DNA from: Terriglobia bacterium
GTDB taxonomy: Bacteria; Acidobacteriota; Terriglobia; Bryobacterales; Bryobacteraceae
DNA length: 64,000 nt
Assembly: GCA_020073345.1 (NCBI GenBank)
Contig: JAIQFI010000006.1
Span: 62,001-126,000, forward strand
Reading direction: 5' to 3'
Positions 49,358 to 58,977 of the stretch are shown here, piece after piece. The stretch's first letter is position 1; every line of letters begins with the position of its first letter. The translations under genes were made by a program, and so were the position numbers. The notes beneath the pieces are model-generated. The model saw only the letters and a program-made list of their open reading frames with translations, was not told the origin of the DNA and did no database searches.

Positions 49358-50932
49358 GTGACGCGCCCCGATACCGCCGTCCATAGCAGGGTCGCGTTAT
49401 TTATCTTTGCCGGGGTTGCCGCGCTGCTGCTCGCGATGCACGGCCAACGGATGGTGCTCACCAACGATGAGGGCATCGTGCTCGAATCCGCGCAGCGCAT
49501 GGCGGCCGGCGGGCGCATTTACGTCGATTTCTTCGGCTACATGAGCCCGGGGAGTTACTGGATACAGGCGCTGGTGTTCCGGCTGCTGGGAGTCGCGCTA
49601 TGGACCGGACGCCTGATCGTGATCCTGGATTTTGCGTTCCAATGCGCATTGGTGTATTGGCTCGCGGCCAAACTCGCGTCGTGGCGAGCGGCCACGGCGG
49701 TGACGCTCACGTTCGCCGGGTTTCAGCTAGCCGACCCGTCGTTCCTCACTTCGGCGCATCGCTGGGATAGCGCCACGTTCGCGCTCGCGGGATTGTGTCT
49801 GGCGGTGAGTGCGTTCATGAACGGCGCGGGACGCGGGCGATGGCTCGCGAGCGGAGCTGCACTGGCCGCAGCCGCGTGGTGCACGCCGTCCATGGCGATA
49901 GTGCTGGTGGTCGTGGCAGCGTGGCTGGCGGTTTCTCGCGAGCGCCGAAGTAGTCTTGTTCCTCTGCTGGGAGGCGCCGCGGCGATCGGATTGGCCGGCG
50001 TCGCCCTATTGATGTCAACGGGAAGCCTGGGGGCGTTCTTCGCCCAGATGGCCTGGCTGCGCCAGAACTATTCCGGTGTGAACGTGCTGCCCTACGGCTC
50101 GATCATCGGTGGCTACCGCGCGCTGCTCGATGGCAGCCACGGAATTCCTGAAACCACCGTGCGGCTCGTCCTGATCGCTTGCGTGGCTCTGCCCGCGATT
50201 CTTCCTCCCTTGGCGATTCTGCTGGGCGGGCTCACCCTGTGGCTGGGGAAGGCACGACAACAACGCGAGGTTCTGTTTCTGCTCTTGCCGGCCGTGGCGG
50301 CGCTGGCGATCACCGCATTTCCGCGCGCGGACGTGATGCATCTGGCGTTCATCGCGGCCCTGCCTTACGTGCTGGTGAGTTGCGCACTTGCGAGCTTGTT
50401 ACCCGCGCGCGCCGCGAGCTGGCTGTCGATCGTCTCGATCCTGCTGGCCGTGGTCTTCGCATCGAACGATGTCCGAGGCTGGCGGGAGTCATCGCCCGTG
50501 TCTTCGCCGGCCGGAATTTTGCAAGTGGCCCGCGATCAGGCGCCGGACGTCCAGCGACTGATGCAACAAGTGCATCCCGGCGATAGCCTGTTCGTGTATC
50601 CCTACATGCCGGTGCAGTATTTCCTCACGCAGACGCGGAATCCCACGCGATTTCCGTATTTGCAGCCGGGAATGATGACCCGCAGCCAGGAGACCGAGGC
50701 ACTGGGGGAGTTAGAGGCGCGGCCTCCCGAGTGGCTGCTGTATATGCAGCTTTCCCGAGAGGAACTTCTGCGGGTGTTTCCGAATGGAGCCGGCCGCGAC
50801 TGGCGCTTTGCTGAGATCGAGTCCTGGATGCAGCGCAACTACGTTCCTGTAGAAGGACCCTCCGTGAACGTGGGCGGGTATCGGCTGTGGCAGCGCACGC
50901 CCGCGCCCGAAGCCGCCGCGCTCCAGCGCTAG
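49358..50932 (+). CDS. GT-C-fold membrane glycosyltransferase (GT39/ArnT-like)
   Basis: 524 residues from GTG 49358, about eleven membrane helices. The first periplasmic loop has the acidic pair LTNDEGIVLESAQRM, and FFGYMSPGSYW follows, as in lipid-sugar-dependent transferases. A small C-terminal soluble domain (about 375-520) completes it. It directly follows the GT2 gene, so together they probably make and use a lipid-linked sugar to decorate an envelope component. Confidence 0.78.
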   Translation: MTRPDTAVHSRVALFIFAGVAALLLAMHGQRMVLTNDEGIVLESAQRMAAGGRIYVDFFGYMSPGSYWIQALVFRLLGVALWTGRLIVILDFAFQCALVYWLAAKLASWRAATAVTLTFAGFQLADPSFLTSAHRWDSATFALAGLCLAVSAFMNGAGRGRWLASGAALAAAAWCTPSMAIVLVVVAAWLAVSRERRSSLVPLLGGAAAIGLAGVALLMSTGSLGAFFAQMAWLRQNYSGVNVLPYGSIIGGYRALLDGSHGIPETTVRLVLIACVALPAILPPLAILLGGLTLWLGKARQQREVLFLLLPAVAALAITAFPRADVMHLAFIAALPYVLVSCALASLLPARAASWLSIVSILLAVVFASNDVRGWRESSPVSSPAGILQVARDQAPDVQRLMQQVHPGDSLFVYPYMPVQYFLTQTRNPTRFPYLQPGMMTRSQETEALGELEARPPEWLLYMQLSREELLRVFPNGAGRDWRFAEIESWMQRNYVPVEGPSVNVGGYRLWQRTPAPEAAALQR

Positions 50933-51101
50933 ATTCCGGCCCGCCGCTTATCCCTCTCTCCCAGCTATCCCTGCGTAAAAAAACCCACTTACGATGGGCT
51001 GCCTCGCGCAGACCAGCAGCAAAAGGCGTGTTTTAGTCCTTTTTGCCTATGTTTTGCGTTGCGGCACTTCCCGTGCACTAGAGATGGCCAGAGACATCAA
51101 A

Positions 51102-52232
51102 ATGACCACCTCAACACTTACCGCAACCTCGGGAATCCTGGATAGCCATGCCATGAAGTTTCTTGCCGGATGCCGGGGTCCCTGCATCACCATTGTGGTT
51201 CCCTCCCATCATCCGGGCGCACAGGAAGGCTCCCGCAAGGCTCTGGTTCACGGCCTGGTCCGCACAGCCGGTGAACAAATGGCACGCGGAAAACTAGCCG
51301 GCCGCGCCTCGGAATTGCTGGCTCCTCTCGAAGAAATCGCCCAGGAATCGGGCGCCGAGGCAGGCGGAGCCGGATTCGCGATCTTCCGCTCACCGGAGTA
51401 CACGGCGCGATACTACCTGCCGGACAAGCCGGGGAAGACGCCGGCGGAAAAGATGGTGATTGCCGATCACTTTTATCTAACACCCTTCGTTAGCGACGCG
51501 TTCGCGCCGCACGAGTTCTTCGTTCTCGGGCTCAGCATAAAACATCTGCGGCTATTCCGTTACCTGAATGGAAAGTGCCAGGAGTTGCCCCTGCCGGCCG
51601 CCGTTCCCGCAAGCCTGGATGCCGCGGGCGGATTCGACAAGCCCGATCATCAATTGGAGAACCGGTCCGCCTCCGGGCCATCGACCGGCGCCATGCATGG
51701 CGTCCATGTTGGTACTCTTTCGGATCGCGAGGCGTTCCCCGAGTATCTTCATCATTTCTTCGAAATCGTGGACCGTGGGCTGAAGGCGACCGTAGACGGC
51801 AAGCCGCTCCTGCTGATGGGTGTCCACGAGGAAGTGGCTGCCTACCGGCGAGCCGCCAAGCACCCGCACATCCTAACGCCCGACTGCCTGGGCAACACCG
51901 AGTTTCTAACGGCCTCGAACATCGCCGTTAGTGCCGCGGACGCCTGCGGCAAGCACTATCAACTCCTGGCGGAGCGCGTTCTCGCGGAATATCTGGAAAT
52001 GCCGGACCGCGGGCGAACCCTGGCCGACGTCCCCGCCGTTCTGCGGGCGGCCGGCGAAGGCAGAGTACACCGGCTGTGTGTGCGCACCGGGGCGGAGATT
52101 GCCGGCCCGGGCGGCGAAGATCAGATCAATGCCGCGGTCGTCGAGACGTTGCGCAATGGAGGAGAAGTATTCATGCTGCCGCAGGATAAGATGACGGCCG
52201 CACAGCCACTGGCCGCAATCTTGCGCTATTAG
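51102..52232 (+). CDS. baeRF-family protein (bacterial archaeo-eukaryotic release-factor homologue)
   Basis: 376 residues from ATG 51102 (MTTSTLTATSG); starts at 51084 or 50994 are possible but less likely. The layout matches baeRF: N-terminal PCITIVVPSHHPGAQEGSRK, a middle domain FFVLGLSIKHLRLFRY, a central linker with HGVHVG, a second core PLLLMGVHEEVAAYRRA, and an eRF1-domain-3-like end (LCVRTGAEI, GGEVFMLPQDKM). No GGQ tripeptide is seen, so it should not terminate translation. Relatives include ribosome-hibernation factor Balon and mycobacterial Rv2629. It stands before two universal stress protein genes. Confidence 0.75.
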   Translation: MTTSTLTATSGILDSHAMKFLAGCRGPCITIVVPSHHPGAQEGSRKALVHGLVRTAGEQMARGKLAGRASELLAPLEEIAQESGAEAGGAGFAIFRSPEYTARYYLPDKPGKTPAEKMVIADHFYLTPFVSDAFAPHEFFVLGLSIKHLRLFRYLNGKCQELPLPAAVPASLDAAGGFDKPDHQLENRSASGPSTGAMHGVHVGTLSDREAFPEYLHHFFEIVDRGLKATVDGKPLLLMGVHEEVAAYRRAAKHPHILTPDCLGNTEFLTASNIAVSAADACGKHYQLLAERVLAEYLEMPDRGRTLADVPAVLRAAGEGRVHRLCVRTGAEIAGPGGEDQINAAVVETLRNGGEVFMLPQDKMTAAQPLAAILRY

Positions 52233-52265
52233 CACGTCTGAGCGAATCGTCAGGAGCCAGTCATC

Positions 52266-53123
52266 ATGAAGCTCTCAAAGATTCTGGTCCCGGTGGATTT
52301 CTCCGAGCAAGGAGCAATCGCCGCGCAACACGCAGCGGCGCTGGCGCGGCATTTCGGCGCCGGACTGGTTCTGTTGCACGTGAATCCGATCCTGGTTCCC
52401 GTGCTGACAGTGCCTGGCGACTTTAGCGGGGCGATCGATACCGGCTGGATCACGGCTCTGGAAGCCCAAGGGCGCAAAGAACTGGAGACCTATGATCAGG
52501 CCGAGTTTGGCGGAGTAGACGTGAGAAGGATGGTCGTGACGGGCGATCCTGCCGCGAGCATCGTCGAAGTCGCCCACATCGAAAGACCCGGCTTGATCGT
52601 GATGCCGACACATGGATACGGCCCCTTCCGCAGATTCCTGCTCGGCTCCGTTACCGCCAAGGTTTTGCATGATGTCGAGGTTCCCGTGTGGACGGGCGCA
52701 CACCTGCAGAAGACTTCGGCGACATGGAAGCGGATCGGCAGAGTGATCTGCGCCATCGAGCTCCATAGGGCCGAGCCGGCTTTGGTCTGGGCGCGCGAAT
52801 TCGCTTCTGAATTTGGAGCGGAACTGATTGTAGTCCATGCCGTTCCGGAGTCGGAACCCCGGGATCCAGCGGCCATGAGCGCCGGCCCCATGGGTTCACA
52901 AGCGCGCGAATACATCCGGTGCCTGCAACAGAAACTTTCCGCGGCCGGTGAAATTCTGATCGAGGAGGGAAATCCTGCCCAGGTGGTGCAAGCCGCGGCC
53001 ACCCGGCGCAATGCCGATCTGGTCGTGATCGGACGAAGCCCGCGGGAGGGAGTTTTGGGGCGTTTGCGGCCAAACGCCTATTCGATTGTGCGTGATGCTC
53101 CGTGTCCTGTTGTGAGTGTATAA
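52266..53123 (+). CDS. Tandem-domain universal stress protein 1
   Basis: 285 residues made of two Usp domains. The first begins KILVPVDFSEQGAIAAQHAA and has THGYGPFRRFLLGSVTAKVL, close to the ATP-binding GxxG-x9-GS pattern but with Pro for the first Gly. The second (from about 155) ends VVIGRSPREGVLGRLRPN and is degenerate. Such proteins accumulate in dormancy, hypoxia and starvation. It lies between the baeRF gene and the LPXTG protein gene on the same strand, 33 and 36 bases away. Confidence 0.9.
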   Translation: MKLSKILVPVDFSEQGAIAAQHAAALARHFGAGLVLLHVNPILVPVLTVPGDFSGAIDTGWITALEAQGRKELETYDQAEFGGVDVRRMVVTGDPAASIVEVAHIERPGLIVMPTHGYGPFRRFLLGSVTAKVLHDVEVPVWTGAHLQKTSATWKRIGRVICAIELHRAEPALVWAREFASEFGAELIVVHAVPESEPRDPAAMSAGPMGSQAREYIRCLQQKLSAAGEILIEEGNPAQVVQAAATRRNADLVVIGRSPREGVLGRLRPNAYSIVRDAPCPVVSV

Positions 53124-53159
53124 GCGGATGCGGACGGATGGAAGTTTGAAGGAGGAATT

Positions 53160-53867
53160 ATGCGTATCAAAGCAATCCCCGTCTTAAGTAGCTTGCTGCT
53201 GTTGGGAGGAATGGTTTTCGCCAGCGACTACGACAAGCGGACGGAAGTTAGATTCAATGAGCCGGTGATGATCGCCGGTGTTCCCGTGGTGACACTGGAA
53301 CCCGGTCTATACGTAATTCGTTTGATGAACCACGATCATAACCGGAACATCGTGCAGGTCTTCAATGAGCGCGAAGATCACTTGTTCACGACGGTTCTCG
53401 CGATTCCAAACTACCGGCTGTTTCCCAAAGACAAGACTACGTTCAGTTTCTGGGAAACCCCTCGGGGCAATCCGACCGCCCTCAAGGCGTGGTTCAGCCC
53501 GGGTGACCGTTGGGGCCAGGAGTTTGTCTATCCCAAGGGTCTGGCTGCGACCATCGCACGTGACGCCGGTGAGTCCGTTCTAACCACAACCGCGGAAACG
53601 GTCGCTGAATTCGATACCTCACCGGTTGCCGAAGTGACCAAGACGGGCGAGGAGCAACCGTTGGAGGAAGCATTTACTGCGCCGGAGCCCGTAGCAGCCG
53701 CGCCGGAACCGGCACCTGCGGTGGCAGAAGTTGCTGTAGCCGAGCCTGCGCCAGAGCCGGAAGCCTTACCGGCAACCGGAAGTCCCTTCTTCGCGATCGG
53801 ACTGGTCGGGTTGATGGCGGCCGCGGCCGGCCTATCGCTCAGGCGGCTGGCGTATCGCAAGTCGTAA
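53160..53867 (+). CDS. Secreted protein with LPATG sorting signal (sortase substrate)
   Basis: 235 residues. A signal peptide (about 1-21, ending VFAS) leads to a globular beta-rich domain (about 22-140) with PGLYVIRLMNHDHNRNIVQVF and TTVLAIPNYRLFPKDKT, a domain I have seen in acidobacterial secreted proteins without known function. A low-complexity Ala/Pro/Glu linker (about 165-202) follows, then LPATG at residues 203-207, a hydrophobic stretch (208-227) and the basic tail RRLAYRKS. This is a complete cell-wall sorting signal. The sortase gene follows after 42 bases. A GGAGG ribosome site is at 53151-53155. Confidence 0.88.
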   Translation: MRIKAIPVLSSLLLLGGMVFASDYDKRTEVRFNEPVMIAGVPVVTLEPGLYVIRLMNHDHNRNIVQVFNEREDHLFTTVLAIPNYRLFPKDKTTFSFWETPRGNPTALKAWFSPGDRWGQEFVYPKGLAATIARDAGESVLTTTAETVAEFDTSPVAEVTKTGEEQPLEEAFTAPEPVAAAPEPAPAVAEVAVAEPAPEPEALPATGSPFFAIGLVGLMAAAAGLSLRRLAYRKS

Positions 53868-53909
53868 GAGAGTCGTGAGTCGTTAGATCGGTCATAAGGA
53901 GTTGTTGTC

Positions 53910-54647
53910 ATGGTCGTGCGGGTCCGCCTTCAACCGGTATGGAAGCTGTTCCTACGGGTGACGGCGGACCTGCTTGTTTTGGTGGGCGTCGCCGGAGTCC
54001 TGGTGTGGCTCTGGGGTCTCTCAGACGGGGTTATCTATCAGTACACGCAAAGCGTGCATTTCAGTAAGGATGTCGGGAACGGCGACGCCGGGATTGCGGG
54101 GAGTCCAGCGATTCCTGAAGTCAGCCCGCTACCCGGCGTCGCACGGTGGATAGGCCCTGCATTACCCCAGCGCGATCCGCTGCTATTAGGCCGTCTCGAA
54201 ATACCGAGCATCCAATTGACCGTGATGATGCGCGAGGGCGTCGATGAGGCGAGCCTTCGCAAAGCGGCTGGACATTTGCCATCCAGCGCGCTTCCCGGTG
54301 AGTCCGGGAACGTCGTTGTGTTGGGCCATCGCGATACATTTTTCCGGCCGTTGCGCGGCATCGCACAGGGCGATCCCATTCGGGTGAAAACGCGGAGCGG
54401 CTCCTTTGATTATGTTGTGGACTCCATCCAGGTCGTAGCGCCGGAGCAGTCGCTTGCGTTCGATCGAGATATGCCTGCTAAGTCGATCACTCTGATCACC
54501 TGTTTTCCTTTCAACTACGTGGGGCCGGCCCCTCGGCGCTTCATCGTGCGGGCCCGAATGACTGCTTCTGGAAATGACCGCTCTGAAATGGACCCCGCCG
54601 TGCACGGAAACCTTCCGGAGACTCGTTCACTGGAGAAGATGCCATGA
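53910..54647 (+). CDS. Sortase (class D/E-like transpeptidase)
   Basis: 245 residues. An N-terminal membrane anchor (about 13-32, VTADLLVLVGVAGVLVWLW) is followed by a periplasmic sortase domain beginning near residue 90 (LLLGRLEIPSIQLTVMMREG). The catalytic residues are His140 (VVLGHRDTFF), Cys198 (ITLITCFPF) and Arg210 (PRRFIVRA). The TLxTC pattern suits class D or E. It should cleave LPATG between Thr and Gly and attach the neighbouring protein to an amine acceptor. Sortases are rare in diderm bacteria. An ATGA links it to the next gene. Confidence 0.92.
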   Translation: MVVRVRLQPVWKLFLRVTADLLVLVGVAGVLVWLWGLSDGVIYQYTQSVHFSKDVGNGDAGIAGSPAIPEVSPLPGVARWIGPALPQRDPLLLGRLEIPSIQLTVMMREGVDEASLRKAAGHLPSSALPGESGNVVVLGHRDTFFRPLRGIAQGDPIRVKTRSGSFDYVVDSIQVVAPEQSLAFDRDMPAKSITLITCFPFNYVGPAPRRFIVRARMTASGNDRSEMDPAVHGNLPETRSLEKMP

Positions 54648-55519
54648 AAGTTCTGATGGCCACCGACGGATCGAAGCATGCGGCCCGCGCGCTGACGACG
54701 GCTTGCCGTATCCTATCGCCCCAAGACCGTGAAATTGACTTGTTGTGTGCGGCGCCGGCCGTGGGCGCGAAAGAGCACGCCCACCGCGCGAAGCTTTGCC
54801 GCCGCGCCACGCGTATTCTGGACGCTGCCCGGGCAGCCTTAGCCGCCGACGGCGTCAGCGCAAAACCAGTCGTTCAAATCGGCTCGCCCGCGCGAGTATT
54901 GGTGGCTGCTTCTCTGAACTACGACGTCACCGTGGTGGGCGCGCAGAGCCATAAGAACGGATCCTCGGCGGGCCTGGGCCCCGTCGCAAGCCGCCTGGCC
55001 GAACATTCCAACGCCACTGTTCTCATCGGCCGGGGACTTCGCAGCGATACGGGCGTGAAAATCCTGGCGCCGGTGGATGGATCGGAAGGATCGCTACGGG
55101 CGCTGGACAAACTGGCGGCCCTGGTGGACCTATCCACGGCCGACGTGACTCTGGTCCACGTCATAGAAACGCCATGGCTGCATGCGGGCGAGGATCAGGA
55201 ATGGATCGGATACGAAGAAGAGAAAGAAGAGGAGATCGATCCGCAGGCGCAATTCGAGCGCGAGTTCGAACGGGAAGGCGATGAAATTCTCGAAAACGCC
55301 CGTGCCAGGCTACCCGTCCGGACCACGGTCACGACGCTCATCTATCGCGGGATTCCGTCTGAAGAGATCCTGGGGGAAGCCGAAACGGGAGACTATGACC
55401 TGGTGGTGATGGGCGCCAGCGGCGTCGTGGATCTGAAACACCAGATGCTGGGCAGCGTCTCGAGCAAAGTGGCCTGGAACGCGCCGTGCTCGGTGTTGCT
55501 GGTTCGTGCCACGGACTGA
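54644..55519 (+). CDS. Tandem-domain universal stress protein 2
   Basis: 291 residues, two Usp domains. The first (MKVLMATDGSKHAARAL) has a degenerate nucleotide loop; the second (from about 143, ILAPVDGSEGSLRALDKLA) has GASGVVDLKHQMLGSVSSKV, matching the ATP-binding loop. An acidic insertion (YEEEKEEEIDPQAQFERE, about residues 187-205) is unusual for Usp and might be a flexible protein-binding arm. Its ATG overlaps the sortase stop, so it is co-translated with the sortase. Confidence 0.9.
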   Translation: MKVLMATDGSKHAARALTTACRILSPQDREIDLLCAAPAVGAKEHAHRAKLCRRATRILDAARAALAADGVSAKPVVQIGSPARVLVAASLNYDVTVVGAQSHKNGSSAGLGPVASRLAEHSNATVLIGRGLRSDTGVKILAPVDGSEGSLRALDKLAALVDLSTADVTLVHVIETPWLHAGEDQEWIGYEEEKEEEIDPQAQFEREFEREGDEILENARARLPVRTTVTTLIYRGIPSEEILGEAETGDYDLVVMGASGVVDLKHQMLGSVSSKVAWNAPCSVLLVRATD

Positions 55520-55556
55520 CGCGAGATCGAACGGGACGTGATAAGCTTAGCCACGC

Positions 55557-56024
55557 ATGTCAAGAGCCGCGTCCGTTTCGTGCGCTGTTCTCATCCCGCT
55601 TTTGGCTGCCGCCGCCGCAGGGCAGGTTCTCACAGCGAACTGGGATAACGTGAGGATGATTGCCGCGGGGACGGACGTTCGCGTGGCCGCCGACAATTCG
55701 AAGCCGATTCAGGGAAAGCTGGACAGCATCACCGACAACAACCTCGTAATCAAGCAAGGGACGGGCACGCAATCCTTCGTGCGGGCGGAGATCCACAGCG
55801 TTGGTATCAGGAGAAACGGGCACCGCTTGCGTAAAGTACTCATTGGCATCGGGGTCGGAACTGCGGCCGGTCTCGCCATCGGGGGCGCGACAGCGAACAA
55901 CTGCACCGGTATCGGGTGCGGGGGAATGAGAGTGGCTACCGGCGGGCTCGTCGGACTCATTGGCGGAATGATCACTGGCCTGGTATGGTCCAGCGGCGAA
56001 TGGCGCCAAGTCTACGCGCAGTAG
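55557..56024 (+). CDS. Secreted glycine-zipper hypothetical protein
   Basis: 155 residues with a signal peptide (about 1-22, ending AAAAAGQ). A small beta-barrel-like domain follows (GTDVRVAADNSKPIQGKLDSI, about 37-57). Two Gly-rich hydrophobic segments then occur (IGIGVGTAAGLAIGG and ATGGLVGLIGGMITGLV), a glycine-zipper pattern. Two Cys lie between them. No function is known. The product is probably periplasmic or membrane-associated. Confidence 0.7.
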   Translation: MSRAASVSCAVLIPLLAAAAAGQVLTANWDNVRMIAAGTDVRVAADNSKPIQGKLDSITDNNLVIKQGTGTQSFVRAEIHSVGIRRNGHRLRKVLIGIGVGTAAGLAIGGATANNCTGIGCGGMRVATGGLVGLIGGMITGLVWSSGEWRQVYAQ

Positions 56025-56035
56025 GACGGAAATTT

Positions 56036-56112
<77 letters not shown>

Positions 56113-56187
56113 GCTATTTGGGCGCCGCGGAAGCGCGGCGTACGCCAGGTCGGCGATTTCCAGGATAACACAGGCAGCCACGACCCC

Positions 56188-58956
56188 TCAGAATTTAAGC
56201 CGGATTCCGCCCCAAGCGCCAATCGGAGCGCCCGGCGCGTAGAAGGTGGCGCGCACCACAGGGAATTCCCCGTTCACGGCCGGAAGGGGGCGTGCAATGA
56301 ACGTGCCGCTGTCGGTGAATCCAGTCGGCCCAAGCTGCGCCCCCGTATAGTAACGATGATCGAGCAGGTTGTTGATCTCGACGAACAGCTGCACCCGCGG
56401 GTGCACCTGGTAGTGCCCCCCGAGATTGACCACTCCGTATCCAGGCGACGTTCCGGGCCCCAGATAGTATTTTCCGTCGGGCTGGCTCAAGTTGTTTTCG
56501 TTCCCGCGTGCGTACGATGTCGATGCCGCCTGGAAATTGAGATCGATGGAAATCTTCTTGGTGGCCTGGAGCGCCGCGTAGGCCTTCAGCATATGGCGCG
56601 GAACCAGCGGAATGCGATCGCCTGGCAGGATCTGGATGGTGCCGTTCAATCCGCTGCTTCCGGCTAAAGCCTGGTCATTGGCGCTGTTGCTCGAGCCGTC
56701 CACGGTCTCAGGACTCTGGTACGTAGCGTCCAGAAAAGTGTATCCTCCACCCACAGTGACCCGCCAGATTCGGTCGCTGATATCGACCTCCAGCCCCTGG
56801 CGGCGCGTCGCGCCGAAATTCTTGAAATAGCCAAAGCCGGTCTGCGTCGATGCCACAAAAAGAATGTCGTCGTGGTTCTCGGCCCGGAACCACCCGGCGC
56901 TCCAGGTGAAACGGCTTTCCTGCCCACCTCGCAGTCCCGCTTCCAAGGTCCGGGCGACCACCTGTTGAAGCGGAGGATCGCCGGCCAGAGCGTTGGGCAG
57001 CTTGCAAGGCTGGTCCGGATCCGCGCAACCGAGCTCGATGGAAGTCGGCGCGCGGCTGCCTTCGCTGTAGCCGAAATAGGCATTCAGCATGCGCGCCGGA
57101 TTGAAGGTCACGCCGGCCGCGGGATTGAACCGGCCAAACGAATTCGTGCCGGTAAGCGAACCGCTGCCACTGGCGGGCTGGATCCGGTCATGGTTGACGA
57201 TGGTGGTGCGATTGTAGCGCCCGGACACCGTAAAATTCCATTTGCCAGCCGAAAGAGTGTCGGTCGCGTAGACGCTACCGGTGTTGATTCGTCCGTGCAG
57301 ATCCACGCGCGTGTCGAACGGCTCACCATCGACGGTGCCCCCGCTCACGCCGTCACCGAACGCGTTGACACCAGTGATGCTGCGATCGGGATTGAGATAA
57401 CCGAGTTGAGAAGATTGCTGGAAATTCACGACGCTGCCGTCAAAAGCCGCGCCGGCCGTGAATTGATTGCGGCTGCCCTTGGGCGATCCCAGCCAACTCA
57501 TTTGGGCGGACAGCCCGTAGTTGTTCTGTTGGGAGTGGGTGCGGTTGAGAAGTCCGTTGCATTTCTCCGCCGGCTCGTCGTTCTGAAGCGCTTGCGCGAT
57601 GCAGCGCCAGGACGGAAATGGTGTGTTGGTGGCATTGGCTCCACTGGTGGGGAATCCCGTGTAGCCCGCGGCAGTCAGCGTCCGGATGTCGGCAGCGCTC
57701 GGCTGATAGACCTGCTGATCAAGCGAGTCTTCGTTGAGATCGCCATTCAGAGTGTTCGTGCGAATGTAGCGGTAGTAGGCGTTCCCGGCAATCGACAGCG
57801 TACTGCGGAAACTGTGCGTCCCGTTGACGCTCAAAAACGGAGCGCGGTTGGCGGTGATATCGGGCAGCGTATAGATGCTCGCGTAGTCGCGGGCGAGAAA
57901 TCGCTGTTCCTGCAGACCATTGCCAATCAGCGCATTGTTGGCGTAGGCAAGAGTCAGCCCGAGCGTCGTCAGCCCATGTTGCCAGCGCAATTTGCCAAAG
58001 AATTGCCGCACGTCGGAAGGAGAGGCAGCTCGCCATCCATCCTCGAAGAACATATTCGCGGCGAGATACCAGTTCAGTCCTTTGGCGTTGGAGCCTCCAT
58101 GCTCGAATTCAGCGGCTTTGCGCCCGAAACTGCCTCCGCTGATCTGGAGTTCGGTCCCCGGATTACTGAGACCGTCGTTGGTCTCGATCGCAAGCGCACC
58201 GCCCAGGGTGTTGAGCCCGAACATCGGATTCGATCCCGGCATCAAGGTGGCTTCCGCGATAGCGACTCGCGGAATCAGGTCCCAGCTCACCACGTCGCCA
58301 AAGGGCTGGTTCAGGCGCACTCCATCCATGTAAACCGAGAGACCCTGCGGCGTCCCGAGCAGGGGCGAGGCGGTGTAACCGCGATAGTTCACATCGGCTT
58401 GGAACGGATTGCCCTGGACTTCATTGACGTGCACGCCATCCAGGCGCCGGTTCAGAAAGTCCGAGAGATCGAGCGCGCCGCTGTTCTCGATGTCCTGCTG
58501 GTTGGCTGTTTGGACCGGCGATGCTACTTCATTCGGCGCCAGATCGACTCCGGGCAGAGGCGTGGTCCCCACCACGTCGACTTTGAAAGACGCGGTGCCG
58601 AGCGCCATCGTAATGTTGCGCGATACCGGCACCTCGGAACGCACGTCCACTAAGACCGACTGCGTGGCGAATCCGTCCCTGGAGACGGTCAGCCGGTAAC
58701 GGCCGTAGGGCAAAGTCTCAAAGGTGTATTTACCCTGGGCATCGGTGTCGAAGCTCCGATTCACCCCTGCGGCCGGATCTTGCAGTTGGCCCGATGCTTG
58801 CATCGGTGCGCCGGAGGCGTCCTTGACTTCCAGTCGTATTTCACCGGCGGGGCGCTGCGCGGGCAACCTTCCGGTCACTGCCAGAAGGCCCAGGAGGATT
58901 GTGACTGAAAAGACCAAGCCTCTCCGGAAGCCAAGTTGAACTGAACCCATAAACAT
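56188..58956 (-). CDS. TonB-dependent outer-membrane receptor with carboxypeptidase-like N-terminal domain
   Basis: About 922 residues from ATG 58956 (a GTG at 58971 or ATG 58950 are alternatives). Signal peptide (about 10-33, [17 protein letters not shown]), then a CarboxypepD_reg-like beta-sandwich (about 36-110: [19 protein letters not shown]), a plug domain ([19 protein letters not shown]) and a large barrel. The end of the chain, GGIRLKF, closes with Phe. It takes up a substrate using TonB energy. The divergent ECF sigma/anti-sigma pair could regulate it, but no N-terminal signalling extension for FecR is seen. Confidence 0.92.
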   Translation of the reverse strand: MFMGSVQLGFRRGLVFSVTILLGLLAVTGRLPAQRPAGEIRLEVKDASGAPMQASGQLQDPAAGVNRSFDTDAQGKYTFETLPYGRYRLTVSRDGFATQSVLVDVRSEVPVSRNITMALGTASFKVDVVGTTPLPGVDLAPNEVASPVQTANQQDIENSGALDLSDFLNRRLDGVHVNEVQGNPFQADVNYRGYTASPLLGTPQGLSVYMDGVRLNQPFGDVVSWDLIPRVAIAEATLMPGSNPMFGLNTLGGALAIETNDGLSNPGTELQISGGSFGRKAAEFEHGGSNAKGLNWYLAANMFFEDGWRAASPSDVRQFFGKLRWQHGLTTLGLTLAYANNALIGNGLQEQRFLARDYASIYTLPDITANRAPFLSVNGTHSFRSTLSIAGNAYYRYIRTNTLNGDLNEDSLDQQVYQPSAADIRTLTAAGYTGFPTSGANATNTPFPSWRCIAQALQNDEPAEKCNGLLNRTHSQQNNYGLSAQMSWLGSPKGSRNQFTAGAAFDGSVVNFQQSSQLGYLNPDRSITGVNAFGDGVSGGTVDGEPFDTRVDLHGRINTGSVYATDTLSAGKWNFTVSGRYNRTTIVNHDRIQPASGSGSLTGTNSFGRFNPAAGVTFNPARMLNAYFGYSEGSRAPTSIELGCADPDQPCKLPNALAGDPPLQQVVARTLEAGLRGGQESRFTWSAGWFRAENHDDILFVASTQTGFGYFKNFGATRRQGLEVDISDRIWRVTVGGGYTFLDATYQSPETVDGSSNSANDQALAGSSGLNGTIQILPGDRIPLVPRHMLKAYAALQATKKISIDLNFQAASTSYARGNENNLSQPDGKYYLGPGTSPGYGVVNLGGHYQVHPRVQLFVEINNLLDHRYYTGAQLGPTGFTDSGTFIARPLPAVNGEFPVVRATFYAPGAPIGAWGGIRLKF

Positions 58957-58977
58957 AGAGTCCCGGAACACGCTTAT

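Noticed and set aside
56872-58653. Long plus-strand open frame opposite the TonB receptor
   Set aside because: Antisense shadow with Arg/Val/Gly-biased composition and no motif; the receptor frame is convincing.
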